Source: Clavaria fumosa (lineage: Eukaryota > Basidiomycota > Agaricomycetes > Agaricales > Clavariaceae). From it: a DNA stretch of 64,000 nucleotides. The DNA lies in NCBI GenBank assembly GCA_951802425.1, contig OX637794.1, forward strand, positions 2,914,001 through 2,978,000. Direction: 5' to 3'. Below the pieces are notes generated by a model. It ran no database searches. It was given only the letters and a program-made list of their open reading frames with translations, and was not told where the DNA came from. Numbering within the stretch: the stretch's first letter is position 1; every line of letters begins with the position of its first letter. A program made the position numbers and the translations under genes. Below are positions 31,674 to 44,130 of the stretch, one piece after another.

Positions 31674-34059
31674 CTAAAGTAACAAGGACACGATGCCACC
31701 CTGCAGAGCTAGCGGGCCGTATACTATGCACACAAATGGAGCAAACCAATCACCCATGACATCCCAGTACCAGATTGCCTCACGGGCCTCTTCGCGCCTG
31801 ACGATCAACCAGCCAAATCCGAGGAAAGCGTATAACGCATACTTGAACATGCGAAAACCTTGTCGGTGGGGCGAGCACGCAAGCGACAACGGCAGTCCTA
31901 GGAGGATGGCCATGGTGGCTGCGAGGGAGAAGTTGAGGACTGTGGTGACAGAGATGATGGTAGATGCGAAACAGAGGGTAAGAGCATTCAATAGAAGCGA
32001 AGGAGGCGCGCATCCCGATGTCGTCGACGGAAGAGTAGCCAGGATAGTCAGCGGCAAAGCAGTGACGGTAGCAAAGAGTGTGGGGAAGACAATCTGGGCA
32101 AGACGTCAGACGCGGAATTATGAGAAAACCGACGCTCTACCCAGCGATTGTCCATGCACCAGGACAAGTTCACGACAAAGAACAACGCGAGGCCTAATGC
32201 ATGTGTGAATGCGATGATGGTAAGCACAGGGAGAACTGGTCTTTGTCTTCTTTGCCATGTCGATGAATCTGATGAATGCGAGAGACGTTTCTGACCGCTT
32301 GGATCACAAGCAACCCGGATCCAAGCCGCATCGACCCAAAGTCCTAATCCACCGCACATCATCGCTACACTGACAAGCACCACGCTGGGCAAGAAGTTCC
32401 CGATCTTAAGAAATGTGTTCGAACTCGCCATGAGATAGAAGAAGAAAGAGGCGTGCAGACGTTCTAGCAGGTTATTCGTAGTTCGAAGAGTGGACTCGAT
32501 AATCCTGAGTGACGTAAGAAATTGTCGCCGCAGGTCACCGAAGAACTCACCTGCCAATAGCATGAAAGCCATGTGGGCCCTCGGCTGGTATTGCGTAAAT
32601 TGTAAAGGCGTCTATTCGAAACCTGGATCCTTCAAAACAAGGTTTCTGACGGTAGACAAGAGGGCCTACTGGTGGAAGAGTCCATGCACGCCACTGGGTC
32701 TCCCACGGGCTTGAAAATTGACGTGCCGAAGAATGTTTTTCGCTCTAAATAAGTAGGTCTTGACAACACGGATGTTGATGATCCAAGCGGGTAGATGACT
32801 ATACAGCCCCTTTGGCGGGGAATCCGAATTGAGATGATCGTAGAGTACGACTGGTACACCCCCCGTATATCGAGCAACTTGAAAAAAAGAGTTGAGTAAA
32901 TCTTGATTTGGAAGACGGCCATTTAGACCCTCTGTTGTGTTCGACATTAATTCGCTTCTGGCACATTTAGCACAATGCTCACCAAAGAACATTCCCAGAT
33001 GAGAGAATGAATGCCCAGGGTAGTCGATATTCAGAGCTGTCCATATTACACCAGAGGATAAAGCGAGGGGCTCCGCATCTAAGTCTAGATCTAGCTTTAA
33101 GGGATAATCTTAGACTTGCATTATAGGGGAGGACGCACTCGATTGCTTTGAACCATGATATTCGCTGAGGAAAGCATGCATCCCGTCCAGGTGCCCATCG
33201 CTGATCACGAAGACAAAGTCTCTTGCCCATAAAGAATAGCCTGCAAATAGATGCACATTTGCTGCTGTATGATAGCCGAAAGCGCGTACGTTTCAAGAAT
33301 GACGCCAATGCAAGAACGGTCGAACATCCGCGTAAATTGAGCACACGCTGCTCATCATCGGACTTGCTCAACCAAGACGCACTAACGACCATTGCTTCTG
33401 TCCCAGAAGTTCTCGGGGATGAGAAGATGGCGTAGACGTTGGTGCCGTCGACTACCTGAAACACCATGTCAGAATATGATCAAATACAGAACACGATCTC
33501 TGACGCCATCTGCCGTACGAAAGGTATATTGCTGTGTGGCAGCAGGAATTCCCAACTTCTTGAATTCGAGCTTCATGAAATTTGCGCGTCTAGTACAAGT
33601 ATTATTGAACCGCGTTCATATGAGTGAGTGGCACCTTACTGCTGGCTTGTGAAATTGGCGTCCCGTAAGTGCTCTAGCTGCTGAAGGTACTGGTCAGCAA
33701 GATGGACATCTGCCCAATTCCAATACGTGTTGACCTAGGCTTCCTGGCGTGAAATTCTGGAGCACCAAAATGAATCGATGGACCTACTTGGCCTGGTTGA
33801 AGCGCATTCTCAGACACGAAGGTATCTTGACCGAGCAACGGCAAGGGAATGGCTGCCATCCATATATATCCAACCAAGAAAAGTAAACACCTAGGACGAA
33901 TGTCATGCTGAGATGAGGCCTGGTCTGAGATGATGTGGGTGCGAACTTTATGCGCGACAGCTGGCGATATACCAGAGACACTAACGCCTTTCGGCGACGA
34001 ATCCTAGTCGCGGTGGCATCCGGGCCAGACTGCCAAAAGAACGCCTTAAACCTGTCCAT
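31674..34059 (-). CDS. GAA1: GPI transamidase subunit Gaa1
   Basis: ER membrane subunit of the GPI transamidase, related to M28 peptidases and thought to form the peptide bond with GPI. Start at 34059 (MDRFKAFFWQS), followed by a basic stretch RIRRRKALVSLVYR and, after an intron, TM1 FLVGYIWMAAIPLPLLG and ENALQPGQV (about 33870-33770). Lumenal M28-like region: DGTNVYAIFSSPRTSGTEAMVVSASW (about 33445-33370), LAAFLKR-type helix and acidic motifs (33300-33100), then NIDYPGHSFSHLGMFFG (about 33020), GLNGRLPNQDLLN, GVPVVLYDH. RAHMAFMLLAGEFFGDLRRQ (about 32570) starts the conserved C-terminal part; several TM segments follow (LPSVVLVSVAMMCGGLGLWVDAAW; LPLTILATLPS; MAILLGLPLSLA; FAPFVCIVYGPLALQGGIVSLLL). 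Many short introns. Divergent from the USP48-like gene with 102 bp between start codons. Confidence 0.88.
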
Positions 34060-34161
34060 TCCAGCAACGTCGGCAACAAGGACGGGTGCAAACGAGATTA
34101 CGTAGCGGCCGTGGCTGTGCAGTAAGCTAAACAACCCCTGTGTTGGCCCTTCGACGCAGCA

Positions 34162-37100
34162 ATGGCCCCAAAGCGCAAGCAGCCTCAATCTCAAGGGCTA
34201 CCTCCTGGAGCACGGCTCAAACGGGATCGTCTACCAGGCCCGTTGGCTTCTGCATGGGCTTGGGTCGGAACCGAAGTCCTAGACCCGTCGGACATTACGC
34301 AAGACCATCTTTGGACTGCCTGCGGTTTTTCTGGGCGCAACGGTCATAGATTCTGTGCCAACAAATACAGCCCCGCTTTAGCGCTAGACAAGCGAAAATT
34401 TTACGATGTGTCCGAGGCCATGGAAGACCATGCAATCATCATTTCTGACGAAGAAGTTCCTATGTGTAGTGAAAAGATGTGCAAGAGTAATCCTAACTGC
34501 CTAAACTATGTGGGGCAAACTGCTTGGGAAGATGATGGTAAATTCTAATTGCCTTGCATGCACCGCTTTCTAACGGTTTGTTCACTTCTTAGATAACTGC
34601 GCGAAGTCCTTCATTAAAGAATGGAAACTCGGCGACAATCCAGTACTGGACACGCGAGATCCAAACCGTCCCGTAGGATTGAAGGTGCGTGCCAATGTCT
34701 TTTCTAACCTGAGGGTGATTGAGGCGCTTTTTACGCAGAACCTTGGGGCTACCTGCTACGCCAACGCTTTTCTTCAGGCTGGTCGCATCGCACATACCAG
34801 CATTTCCTGCATGACTGAAATTAGCGCAGGTGTGGTTCCAGGATCTTGCTTTTCGGAACGGTGTATATCGTTGTCAACCATCCAACGATGTGAGTCACAA
34901 ATCCGACTCATATTTCGAACATGTCGACGGGCTCAGCACCTTGAACATCGAACATAGGAGTCTCCAATATTTCAACTGCAAGTTACATTTACTGCCCTGC
35001 AAGAGAGTACGCAGAGCGTTTTCAACCCTTCTAAACTTGTGGAAAGCCTCAAGCTTCGCGTTACTGAGCAGCAGGATGCACAAGAGTCGCAATCTTCTTA
35101 CGTTTATTTTTATCTCTACTGACCCTCTCCTTAGGTTTTCTAAGTTATTCATGTCTCACTTAGACTTGGAGTTCCAGAAACAGACTGCCCCTTTGTTGAG
35201 GTCGTTGGTCGCGGATCAGGTAGGTCAAGTGATAGCATGACCTTCCTACGCTCATCTCTCCAAGTTTCAAGGCAAGCAGATTTATGGTACCATATGCAGT
35301 GCATGTAATCATCGCTCCGAGCAAATTTCGGACTTCCTCGAGATTGAGATCAGCTTTGAGGCACGTTATTCCGACACCGTTTTGTGTGCAACTAATCCCT
35401 GTTTTCAGAATGATTCTAATCTCGAGGATTGCATCTCAGCGCTCCTTCAACCGGAGAATCTCTCTGAGGATAATAGGTACTGTCGTCTTGCTATACTGTT
35501 CTTTGCTATATGCTCAGACCATCCGCTCAAAGATACTTATGTGGACAATGCAATGCCCTGCGAGATGCCACCCGCTATACTGAGCTACAACGACTTCCTC
35601 CAGTGCTTCATTTCTCGTTGCTTCGCTTTGTGTATGACATCGCATCGATGGAGCGTAAGAAGTCGAAGCATTCCATCTCTTTCCCAACCTCCATGGATAT
35701 GGGCCAGTTCGTAGGCAGAATACGAGCTGCACCGAAGGTTCAAGACATCTACGAACTTCGCGGTGTTCTCTTGCATAAAGGTGTCTGCGTTCTGCACAAA
35801 TGATAATATTAGTTAACATTATTCAGGTGCCAGCGCATATCATGGCCACTACGAGGCTCAAGTGTACGATGTCATGTATGCTACTTTCACTTATCTCACT
35901 GCACCGCCTTCATCTTTTCACAGGAGACGGGCTTGGTTCCAATTTGATGACGAGACTGTGACGAAGACAGCGGTCCATTTCTTGGGAAACGAAAAGAACA
36001 GCAAACAAACCGTGAAGTCTGATGATCGTGCACAGGACGAAAAGAAGTAAGAACAATACAACTGTCATATTGAGGAGCCAGCCTTGATGTACATTGGCTA
36101 GGTTCCAGCGTGGGATCGAAACACCAAATCTCAACGGCAAAAAAGCCTGCAGCACATCAGAGAACGGCGTTGACGATGCAGTTTGGTGAGTCATTCATAC
36201 AAGTACAGTTCCGTTCGTTCTTTTTTATTCCCAGCACAGTCGCGTATCTTCCAAGAACGCTTACATGCTCGTCTACGCCCGGAAGGATTCGATTCGATCC
36301 CAGCCTGTTACCCAATCACGAGAGGTCCAGCCTTCGACCCAATCACGAGGGGTCCAGGACGTGCCTACTCCTCCTCTACGCGCACTGGATGTGATAAGGA
36401 AGCTCAACGCTACGCACGGCGAAGCATGTGAAGCGTTCGACGAGAAACTGGCACAGATGACATCATGCTACGAGGACACTCGACGCACAGTGAGGGAAAT
36501 ATATAGTTCTTGGAACCTATTTTCCAATAGCGAGGTCTGTATTCAATAGGCCAAGCGCGTAAATGCAACTCAAACCTACTCAGGAATCCTTCGTTGTCAG
36601 CCGGGAAGCTCTTGAAAACTGGCTTTCTATCCCCACTATTGTAGGCTCTTTGAGGCGCTCAATGGGCAAGGTTGATTCGGCGCACAAAGATTCGAGCACA
36701 ATCTCCGATGGCAACGACGCCAGTGATTTTCACTTTTCGACTATTCCTTCCAACGTTTCTTGTCGGCACGGATGCATCGATCCCAACAAGGCTGCCGGTC
36801 TTAAGCGAATCACTAAGGTTGTGTGGTGCTATTATAATTGTTCTCTCCTTCAAACTCAGACCTTTATCCAGGCGGCCTTCCAGAATATTGAAACTAATAC
36901 TGGATGCCTCTTCTCTCCAATTTTCACACCTGATGACGTTTGCAGACGTTGTGTGGCAGAATGCTTCGTTGGTACATTCAGTATTTGGCAACCTCCTTCC
37001 ACGGAATTAACTTAGTTTACTCAGAGAAACTATATCAAATTCAACATCCTCAGTTAGTGCGTGAATTTGATGATTCATGCGACATCGATGTGCTCGATGG

Positions 37101-38641
37101 TTTTTGGATATCCAAACTGTGGTTGAAAGACTGGAGACTTGTGAAACCGAAGATGCATATTCCGTCTCACGGAGATCCGGCCCCTGATAGTGAAAATTTC
37201 AGTCGACATGTTCTATGTGAGCACGGGAATCTAGCTTTGACGCTCACAGCTCGTCGACGGATCCCAATACCGGTAAATCTATCCGTATGTCATGATCAGC
37301 GATCTCGTTGATAGTCTTGACAGGCGGCGGAAGTCCTTAAAAGGATTTTTCCTTCTTGGATGCCCTTATCAACAGACGCCGAGCCTTGCGCTATATGTAG
37401 CTGCTTGATCCACATGTCAAAAAGCGAGAAACTCGAGATTCGCAGAAGAGCAGAAGATGAGAAGGTGCTGTTACCCCTGATCCATTCCTAACTTCCCGTC
37501 AACTGATGGCCCTCCAGGCCAAGTTCAAGTATATGCATGACCATGCTTTCACCAGAGGTATTGTGCCTCTTCAACATGCATCTTATGCCGTCGTCCCCGC
37601 TTCGTTTGTGCGACTGTGGACGCAATGGTTAATACGGCCAACCGATGTCACGAGGCCCGATACTTTGGACAATTCTGGCTTCTTTTGTGAACATGGAATG
37701 CTCAACTTCGACCCCAATATCCCCGTGGACATTGATTCTTCTATAGTAATAATCAAGAAGAGTGAATGGGAAAACCTTGAACAACTGTGTGCATTATTTT
37801 CACCGATAGATTTCATCTGACGTGGGACTTTTGTAGCTACCCATGTGGTCCACTCATCGCGCTAGAGAATTGCCGTGATGCAGACGCAGATTGTGACAGG
37901 TTCATTCACGACGTTCCCGTATGTGCCAATTGCCGCTACAAAAGGTTTGCAGTGCACACGTTTTTAAGACTTTTGATATCTCACCCAATAGACAGGAAAT
38001 CAGAGTATGAGATCGCCGAGATCGTCGTTCGACTTATGCCCTCCACTTTGGCGACGGTGTTTGCGCGGAGGCCCATGACTGTGAAGATGGAACACTCGAA
38101 CTTAATTGCGGTGCGACATTCAAGGCGTCTACGGCAGGTCAGGAAACATGAAGGTAGGAGAAGATTAACTATTACGAGGTCCACTACAGTCAAAGACATC
38201 AAAATCGTTGTACGTGCTATCTCGCCAGGTTTAACACTCATGCTTATATGACTCTCAGTTACAAGAGGAGTTCCGTATACCGACTTGGTGTCAGAGACTA
38301 TTTCGGCAAGGCGTCGAACTAGATGACAATTTTGCCAGTATGCGCTCGTTAGGCATCCTGGCGAACGATCATCTGGAACTAATAGAGGAGAGCGAGGATG
38401 AGGAAATCCTAGATTCCGATAACGCTAATTTAACAAGGACGCAGAAGGTGGAGAATGCTGGTTTCGGTGGGACTTTATTGGGAGGATCTTCATCTGCGAT
38501 TGAACCGAACGCTACATCGAGTACGACGACGGTGTATAGTTCCAGCCTCCCGGACACAGATCGCAAGGCTTGTGATGCATGCACTTATCACAACTCCAGC
38601 CACGCCGAGAGTTGTGAAATGTGTCAGACACCTTTACAATG
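34162..38641 (+). CDS. USP48-like ubiquitin-specific protease with C-terminal UBL and NZF-type zinc finger
   Basis: Cysteine protease removing ubiquitin. MAPKRKQPQ starts at 34162. The Cys box NLGATCYANAFLQ is a 39-nt exon (34739-34777). LVESLKLRVTEQQDAQEFSKLF (about 35040-35150), a C-x2-C zinc pair (ICSACNHRSEQ, about 35297) with its mate LCGQCNALRDATRYTE (about 35530-35580), LPPVLHFSLLRFVYD, and the His box in GASAYHGHYEAQV (about 35830-35865) complete the fold. After it come YMLVYARK (about 36265), a DUSP-like region (SREALENWL at 36600; KVVWCYYNC at 36820; GIALVYSEKLYQ-type segments near 37010-37050), more DUSP-like Cys-rich segments to 37960, a ubiquitin-like fold (STTVKDIKI...IPTWCQRLFRQGVELDD, 38185-38335) and a terminal C4 finger CDACTYHNSSHAESCEMC (38570-38627). 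About 20 short introns. Confidence 0.85.
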
Positions 38642-38730
38642 ACAATGTCCTCGGGACCACTCTTCCTTCAAGTCTCACCACTCTTTGAGTAATTCAACGT
38701 ATCATCACTGCATGTCTGTTCCCGCTGAAT

Positions 38731-40423
38731 TCATGGCACATTGAATTGGCCTCCATCTCCTCCGCCAATTTCACCCTCGCCTTCACCCTCGCCTTCCCTG
38801 GCCTCAGCGTCTGCATCGTTGTCGACATCTTCACCGACCAGACCTTCCTTCTTCATTCGTTGTTTCTCCTGCATCTCATCCCTCTGAGCCAATTTCATTT
38901 CGAGGTCTGCTGTCAATTTCTTGAGTGCATCCTCAAATCGTTTCTACGCAGAGTCAGAATGAACCTAAGGGAAAAGAAAGTGAGGACTCCACCTTTATCA
39001 ATGGATTGAAAGAGCTGGCAATCTCGTTGCTCTTCTTCGCTACTGCGGCCTCCAAGTCTCTGATTTCTTCGTTCAGGAGTTTCCTAGCTTGAGAGGTCTC
39101 ATCGTCCTCTTCATCGTCTTCATCGCTGTCTTCCTCTTCATCGTCCTCATCCTCATCGCCCTCCTCGCCTTCCTCTTCAAGTGCCAAATTCAGTTCAGCG
39201 GCAAGTTCCTCGTCGATGTCCGCGTTGATGTCCTCCTCGTTGATGTCGCCCTCAGCTACAGTTTCTTCCTCATCATCATCCTCACCGGCATCGCCAGGCT
39301 CTGCAGGAGTAGGAGCATCGGGTTGGTCGTCACGCTCGACAAATTCCGAATCCGAAAGATCGGGATTAATATTATCAAATACGTCTAAATTGCACGATGT
39401 TAAGGGTTCAAAGATCGAGTCGAAAGTGGAATAGCCTACCGTATTGAACCTGAGTCGCCGCAGCGTCTTCATCAAGCAGTCTTTCTACTTCCTGTTCGAC
39501 GCTTTCTATAGTCTGATTATACGTGCAACTAATCGTCACCGTGTAGCTCGGAGGATTAGTATTTAACATCCTGGCGCACCCTTCTATTCACCCTTTTTCT
39601 GAATCTTCGTTTGCGGGCGCAATGGAGTGGAGGCGTTATCCCGTGGGGCCAGATGAATTCCTCGATGTTGAAAGTTTTTTGGGTAGTCAGGCCCTCATCA
39701 TCTTCGATATGATTTTCTACGACTAGCATCTACGAGCACAAACATGAGCCGGAATAATGTATCACAGGATAGGACACAACCTGACAGATATCCGCGACCT
39801 TGAACATATGCTTGTTGTCCAGAGTCTTTTGAGACTCCGCTATGCAAGGTAAATCCACCAGTTTCGATGAGTATGAAGTGTTGCCGATGTGGAAGGTTGC
39901 GCGTCGCGAGTCTCCAAAAATGTCGTCAGCATTCAGAGAGATACATAAAATCTGTAACACGAGCACCTTTGAACTTGAACCAGACGTCGTTCGGAATATC
40001 TCGGGACACAACCATCCTTCTCAATTTCTCGCAATCCTCGCCGGGAGGCATCCTCAGTATGAATTGTTCTTCAAATGCAATATCTTCATCGTCGGAGTCC
40101 AGTTCCCGATCGTAGGCGCCTAGAAAGCTCATCCCAGGGGCCTGAGCCGCCGCCTTTTCGCTCAGCTTCAACTTGAGCTTTGGCTGAGACTTTACTTTGG
40201 CCGTAGCGGATCGCATATTACGGTCTGAAGCTTTTGGCGGGCGAGAGCCTTGAAGCTGGGTGAACGGGGAATTACCACGAGTAGCGACTCTCGAGATCTC
40301 CGCATGAGATGATGAGCCGACAAATGAGGAAACATCAACACTGTTAGAAGATCCGTAAGGTTGTGTCTGCTCCGTTTCTGCTTGCACGTCGTCGACGATG
40401 ATGAGGTCCTCGGCAGCCTTCAT
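38731..40423 (-). CDS. TAF7: TFIID subunit TAF7
   Basis: General transcription factor subunit that binds and restrains TAF1 in TFIID. Start 40423 (MKAAEDLIIVDDVQ). The N-terminal half is Ser-rich and basic, then DEDIAFEEQFILRMPPGEDCEKLRRMV (about 40095-40015), the TAF7 family signature, followed by WFKFKG and, after introns, RRATFHIGNTSYSSKLVDLPCIAESQKTLDNKHMFKVADICQ (39935-39790), MLVVENHIED and the GITPPLHCARKRRFRKR motif (about 39640-39590). A very acidic stretch (39300-39080) and a C-terminal coiled coil (LNEEIRDLEAAVAKKSNEIA; TADLEMKLAQRDEMQEKQRMKKEG) end before Gly/Glu repeats at 38731. All motifs are in order, so the call is firm. Confidence 0.92.
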
Positions 40424-40625
40424 GTGCGTGTCAAACCAAACATGTTAGGGGCTATTTGTCACAACGTTGTACTGCATTGTTTGGTGAGTGATATTTAATT
40501 TATCTACAGTTAAAAGGCTCTAATGTGAAGGAGAGCAATCATTGTGTCCTTGATCACACCCAGAAAGAAAGAAAAAAACCCCTTAGATACACAAAGATTG
40601 AGCCTCGGAGTGGAGATGTGTCGTA

Positions 40626-43600
40626 TCAACGAGTCGCCGTATCGATGGCGGCCTCGGTAGAGTCGGTTTGCCATTGTAGAAGGGCGCCAGCGGTCATCAG
40701 AACTTGCACCTCAGTGGACAATGGTCCAGTAATCTCCACAGCCTTCGCAACGGCGCTCTGCGTTGCGGCAGATACTTCGTCCACAGTAATACGTTGCGCT
40801 GCTAGCGCAGACTGTGGCGACGGTGCAATCCCAACGGCAGCCTGGGCAGCCGAATGGTCTGCTACGACTTGGCGAGCCGCCGACAGTACAACGTGCTGAG
40901 CAGCGACTGCTAATGAGATATTTGATGCGGTGCCAGAATCGCTCTGAAGTTCGCCTGCAAGCCCCCCTCGGTCAACGGCTTGAGCAGTGACGGTCAAGAC
41001 GTGCTGTTGTTTCGCGAGACTCTGTAATTGATGGCCTGGCGGCTCGCTGGCGGGTGAAGCAATGACTTGCGACTGGGCAACTTGTGCGACACGCTGGGCT
41101 GCGCTTGTTAACACCTGTAACACCTGCGCTTCTTGATTGGTCTGAGGAGTTGGCCGCCAGGGAGACCTGTTCACCAATTAACGTAGATCATATCAATAGA
41201 CCTAATGACGCATACCGGGCATTTGCAACTACAGATAGCGAAGGATCACTTGCAACTCGCCGGGGCTGGTTCATCTCACCGTGCAGCGAAGGTCGCCGGG
41301 AAGAGGAGGTAGAAAACGATGATTCCAATGAACAAGGCGCGATAGTGATATGTATCGTCTGCCTGAGCGTCTCCTCGTGACCATCTTGCGCCAACTAAAG
41401 ATAATATAAGAGTCTGTCAGTAAATACGGTACTGTACGAACCTTCGCTTCAACGACGACGTCGCAACTCTCGGCCCCAGGAGCCGGGACACCGCAAAGTA
41501 TGTCGCCTGTCCATGACAACCACGAGGGCAGAGAAGGCGAACTGTATTGGACCGTAACGTTAGAATCTTTCCCTGATGGATGACCTTGCGGATGCCAAAT
41601 ACGTGGCGACCATGACCAATGCAGTCCGACATAGCCCACAGCAGGAGTTGGGCCAGAAAGTTGACGGTGAAACTCTCGAAATCGCCATGTCCCGTCAGGC
41701 ATTCTCTTAGCTTCCATGTTCCAAGTATGATTTCCTTTAGATTTGACCTTTTTCCCCTCGCCATTATAGCGGACTATATGTGGCTGAGACCACAAATAGT
41801 TTCGAACCTGAGAATATCAAGTAAATACGCGTTATTGAGCCTGCCTTGATCAATCACCTTCTTCATGGGTATCTTGTCTTCTGGGTATCCATGGCGAGCC
41901 AACTTATGGATAATACAAATCAGAGAGCACAACGATTCTGCTCGCGTGATAGGATAGTACCTCTTCCAAGAAGCCATGCGTAAATGCAGCAATCCTAAAC
42001 TTGAACGGGCGAAAGTCCGGCGATTCGTCCAGTCGTTGCATCTTTTTGGCCATAAGCGTCTGATGGATACGTTCCCCTTTGGCGTCTGTAGCCTCAACTG
42101 TAAGTCGAAGGAACAACGTTAGCGAAGAAGAAGGTGGAGAGCCGCTCACGTACGGTCAGAGCATATCTTATTCAAATACTCAAAGAAAATCCGGTCAACA
42201 TCTGCCCTAACCTCTTGAGGAATATCGTTGTTATGATTCGAAGTGGGCACAGTGTCAGACGAACCGCCGTGACTCGTTTGCGGCCGGCTCTGAGCGCCAG
42301 CTTTCTTGGTCATCAGCACGTAGTCACAGTCAGAGTCACCGTCATCAGATTCGTCTTTCTCCGCGAACACAGTAGGGAGTCGTAATTGTGATTGAGACTC
42401 CATGGGTTGGTCAGGAAATGTGTTAGGGAAGGTGTTTGAATGAGACAGGGAATTGGCACGAGAAACGCGACCAATGGGAGCACCCATTGACGAACCTGGG
42501 ACGGGTCCCGTGTGTTGGGGTGCGGAAAGTGGATCATAAACGTCGACGGAAGGCGGATAAGAGACCGGCGCTGCCGGTGGCGTGGCCAAAGGTAACGCCA
42601 GAGAACCAGCAGAGTAAGAGTGCTGCAGTTGACGTTGAGGTCTAGACACGGGATTCTCAGACCAGGATGAGCGGTTCCCGGGTCTTGATGGGAATGATGG
42701 AGGGGGGGCGGCGACAGGGGGCAGCTCAATAGAAGGCGCGGGAAGCGAGACCATATGTGTAAATGAACTAGGCTGATGCAAACTCGAAGGTTGTGGGACC
42801 TGGAAGCTCTGGATCGCAGCCAGCGCGGTAGGACTGGGCGGGGTTGAAGGAGCCTGAGGGGGAACAAATGAAAAGGAAGTGGGCTGTTGTGAAGCCAACA
42901 TTGTAGTTGGGGATAATGGAACTACAGGATACAGAGCTGGAGGTAGTCCCGGATCGGGAATAACAGGAGGTATGAGAGGAGCAAGACTTATGGGAAGTTC
43001 GTCTTGAGGCTCTCTTTTCAATGCCTTGTTTACCCTGTCATCTCCGATGGACAGTGAGGAAGCGCAACGTTTGCGAGAGCCCTGTACGTCCAGTAAATTT
43101 AGGCCTCCGACCTCCGTGGCTGACGGAGGCGCGAGATAAGATGTTCCATTGGCAGTCACGGGCTCCATCGTGATGGCGGATGGCGATGTATTGAGTGTTC
43201 TTGCAGAATCAAAAGGAGGCTCGTCGTGGGGCGGCGATCTGTCCGATAATGATGGCGCTGGAGGGTCGAGAACGAGCGAACCGGTGATCATCATGAGTTG
43301 CATAAGCTGAGTAATTTTAGGGATGGCTTCACTCGAATCGCCTTTTGCGCAGGAATCAAGAGCAGATTGGCTGATTTTATTCATCCTGTGAGGAGATGAG
43401 CGGAAGAGAATCCCAGAAGCATCAGAAACTACCTTTGGAAGAGGTCTTGAACGACAACGTGGTGTGGAGATGGAATATCGGGAGCCTCGGGTGAGCCTTT
43501 ATCGCCGTCACTCCCAGAAGGAACACCAAATCCCGCACCCTCCTGGGAAACTTTGCCGCTAATTGAGGACAAGGTGTGTTCTGAAGTTGGACTGGAGAGC

Positions 43601-44130
43601 CCATTCGACAAGACAGTGCGAGGCGAATCCATACTCATTCTCATTACATCAACAGCAGTCTGGAGGGATGAAGGGGCTACGCCGTAAGATGGTGGTATCG
43701 GATACCTTGCAGAAGAAGGTAGATGCGGCTGAATATGAGTAGTAGAAGGGATCGTTGTGAGGGCCGGAACCGGGACATGACTATCATCCATTCCTGGTAC
43801 AGAAAAAGCTTCGCCTATAGAGAACTGAGGTAGGAGTTCCGGAGCAGCTGGACAAACCGAAGGTGTGCCATCAAGCATGCTCAGGGACGGCACATTGGCG
43901 GGCACGCTGACATCGGGCATGGGCACGTGCAGGGAAGCAGGCATCAATGTAGCCTCGGACTTAATCGGAAACATTGCTGGAACGGCATGCGTGATTTGAA
44001 GCGTGGCTCGTTCATCGAGATGAGATGGGCCGAAAAATTCGTGTCCAGCGGCAGTCCTATGTGATGGACCAGAGTCGGTGTTCATAGGAGTGATGACGGA
44101 ATGTAGCAGTCCATCCACTGTGGTAGACAT
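40626..44130 (-). CDS. Unrecognised conserved-looking protein: Pro/Ser-rich N-terminus, DNA-binding-like core, C-terminal membrane segment
   Basis: I cannot name the family, though the core looks like one I associate with Agaricomycetes. Start 44130 (MSTTVDGLLHSV). The first 600 or so residues (to about 42200) are Pro/Ser-rich and disordered, with a nuclear-localisation-like SRKRCAS...ALKRE patch (about 43075-43010). A folded core follows across introns: VRADVDRIFFEYLNKICSD, EATDAKGERIHQTLMAKKMQRLDESPDFRPFKFRIAAFT, HGYPEDKIPMKKV, LWSQPHIVRYNGEGKKVKSKGNHTWN and YVGLHWSWSPRIWHPQG (about 42090-41580). After AKV an intron leads to HYRALFIGIIVFYLLFPATFAAR (about 41340-41278), a hydrophobic membrane-like segment, then a Gln/Ala-rich tail reached through an intron of about 100 nt, ending at 40626. 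The last junction is inferred from frame; otherwise the protein would stop at about 41276. Confidence 0.55.

Noticed and set aside
39089..39388. Plus-strand frame coding a very hydrophobic protein opposite TAF7
   Set aside because: It is the reverse reading of an Asp/Glu-coding tract (GAGGAAGAC-type codons read as Leu/Phe/Val), a common artefact.
41417..41764. Alternative minus-strand frame with a plausible start
   Set aside because: The other frame over the same bases carries the conserved core motifs and joins its neighbours by in-frame introns.
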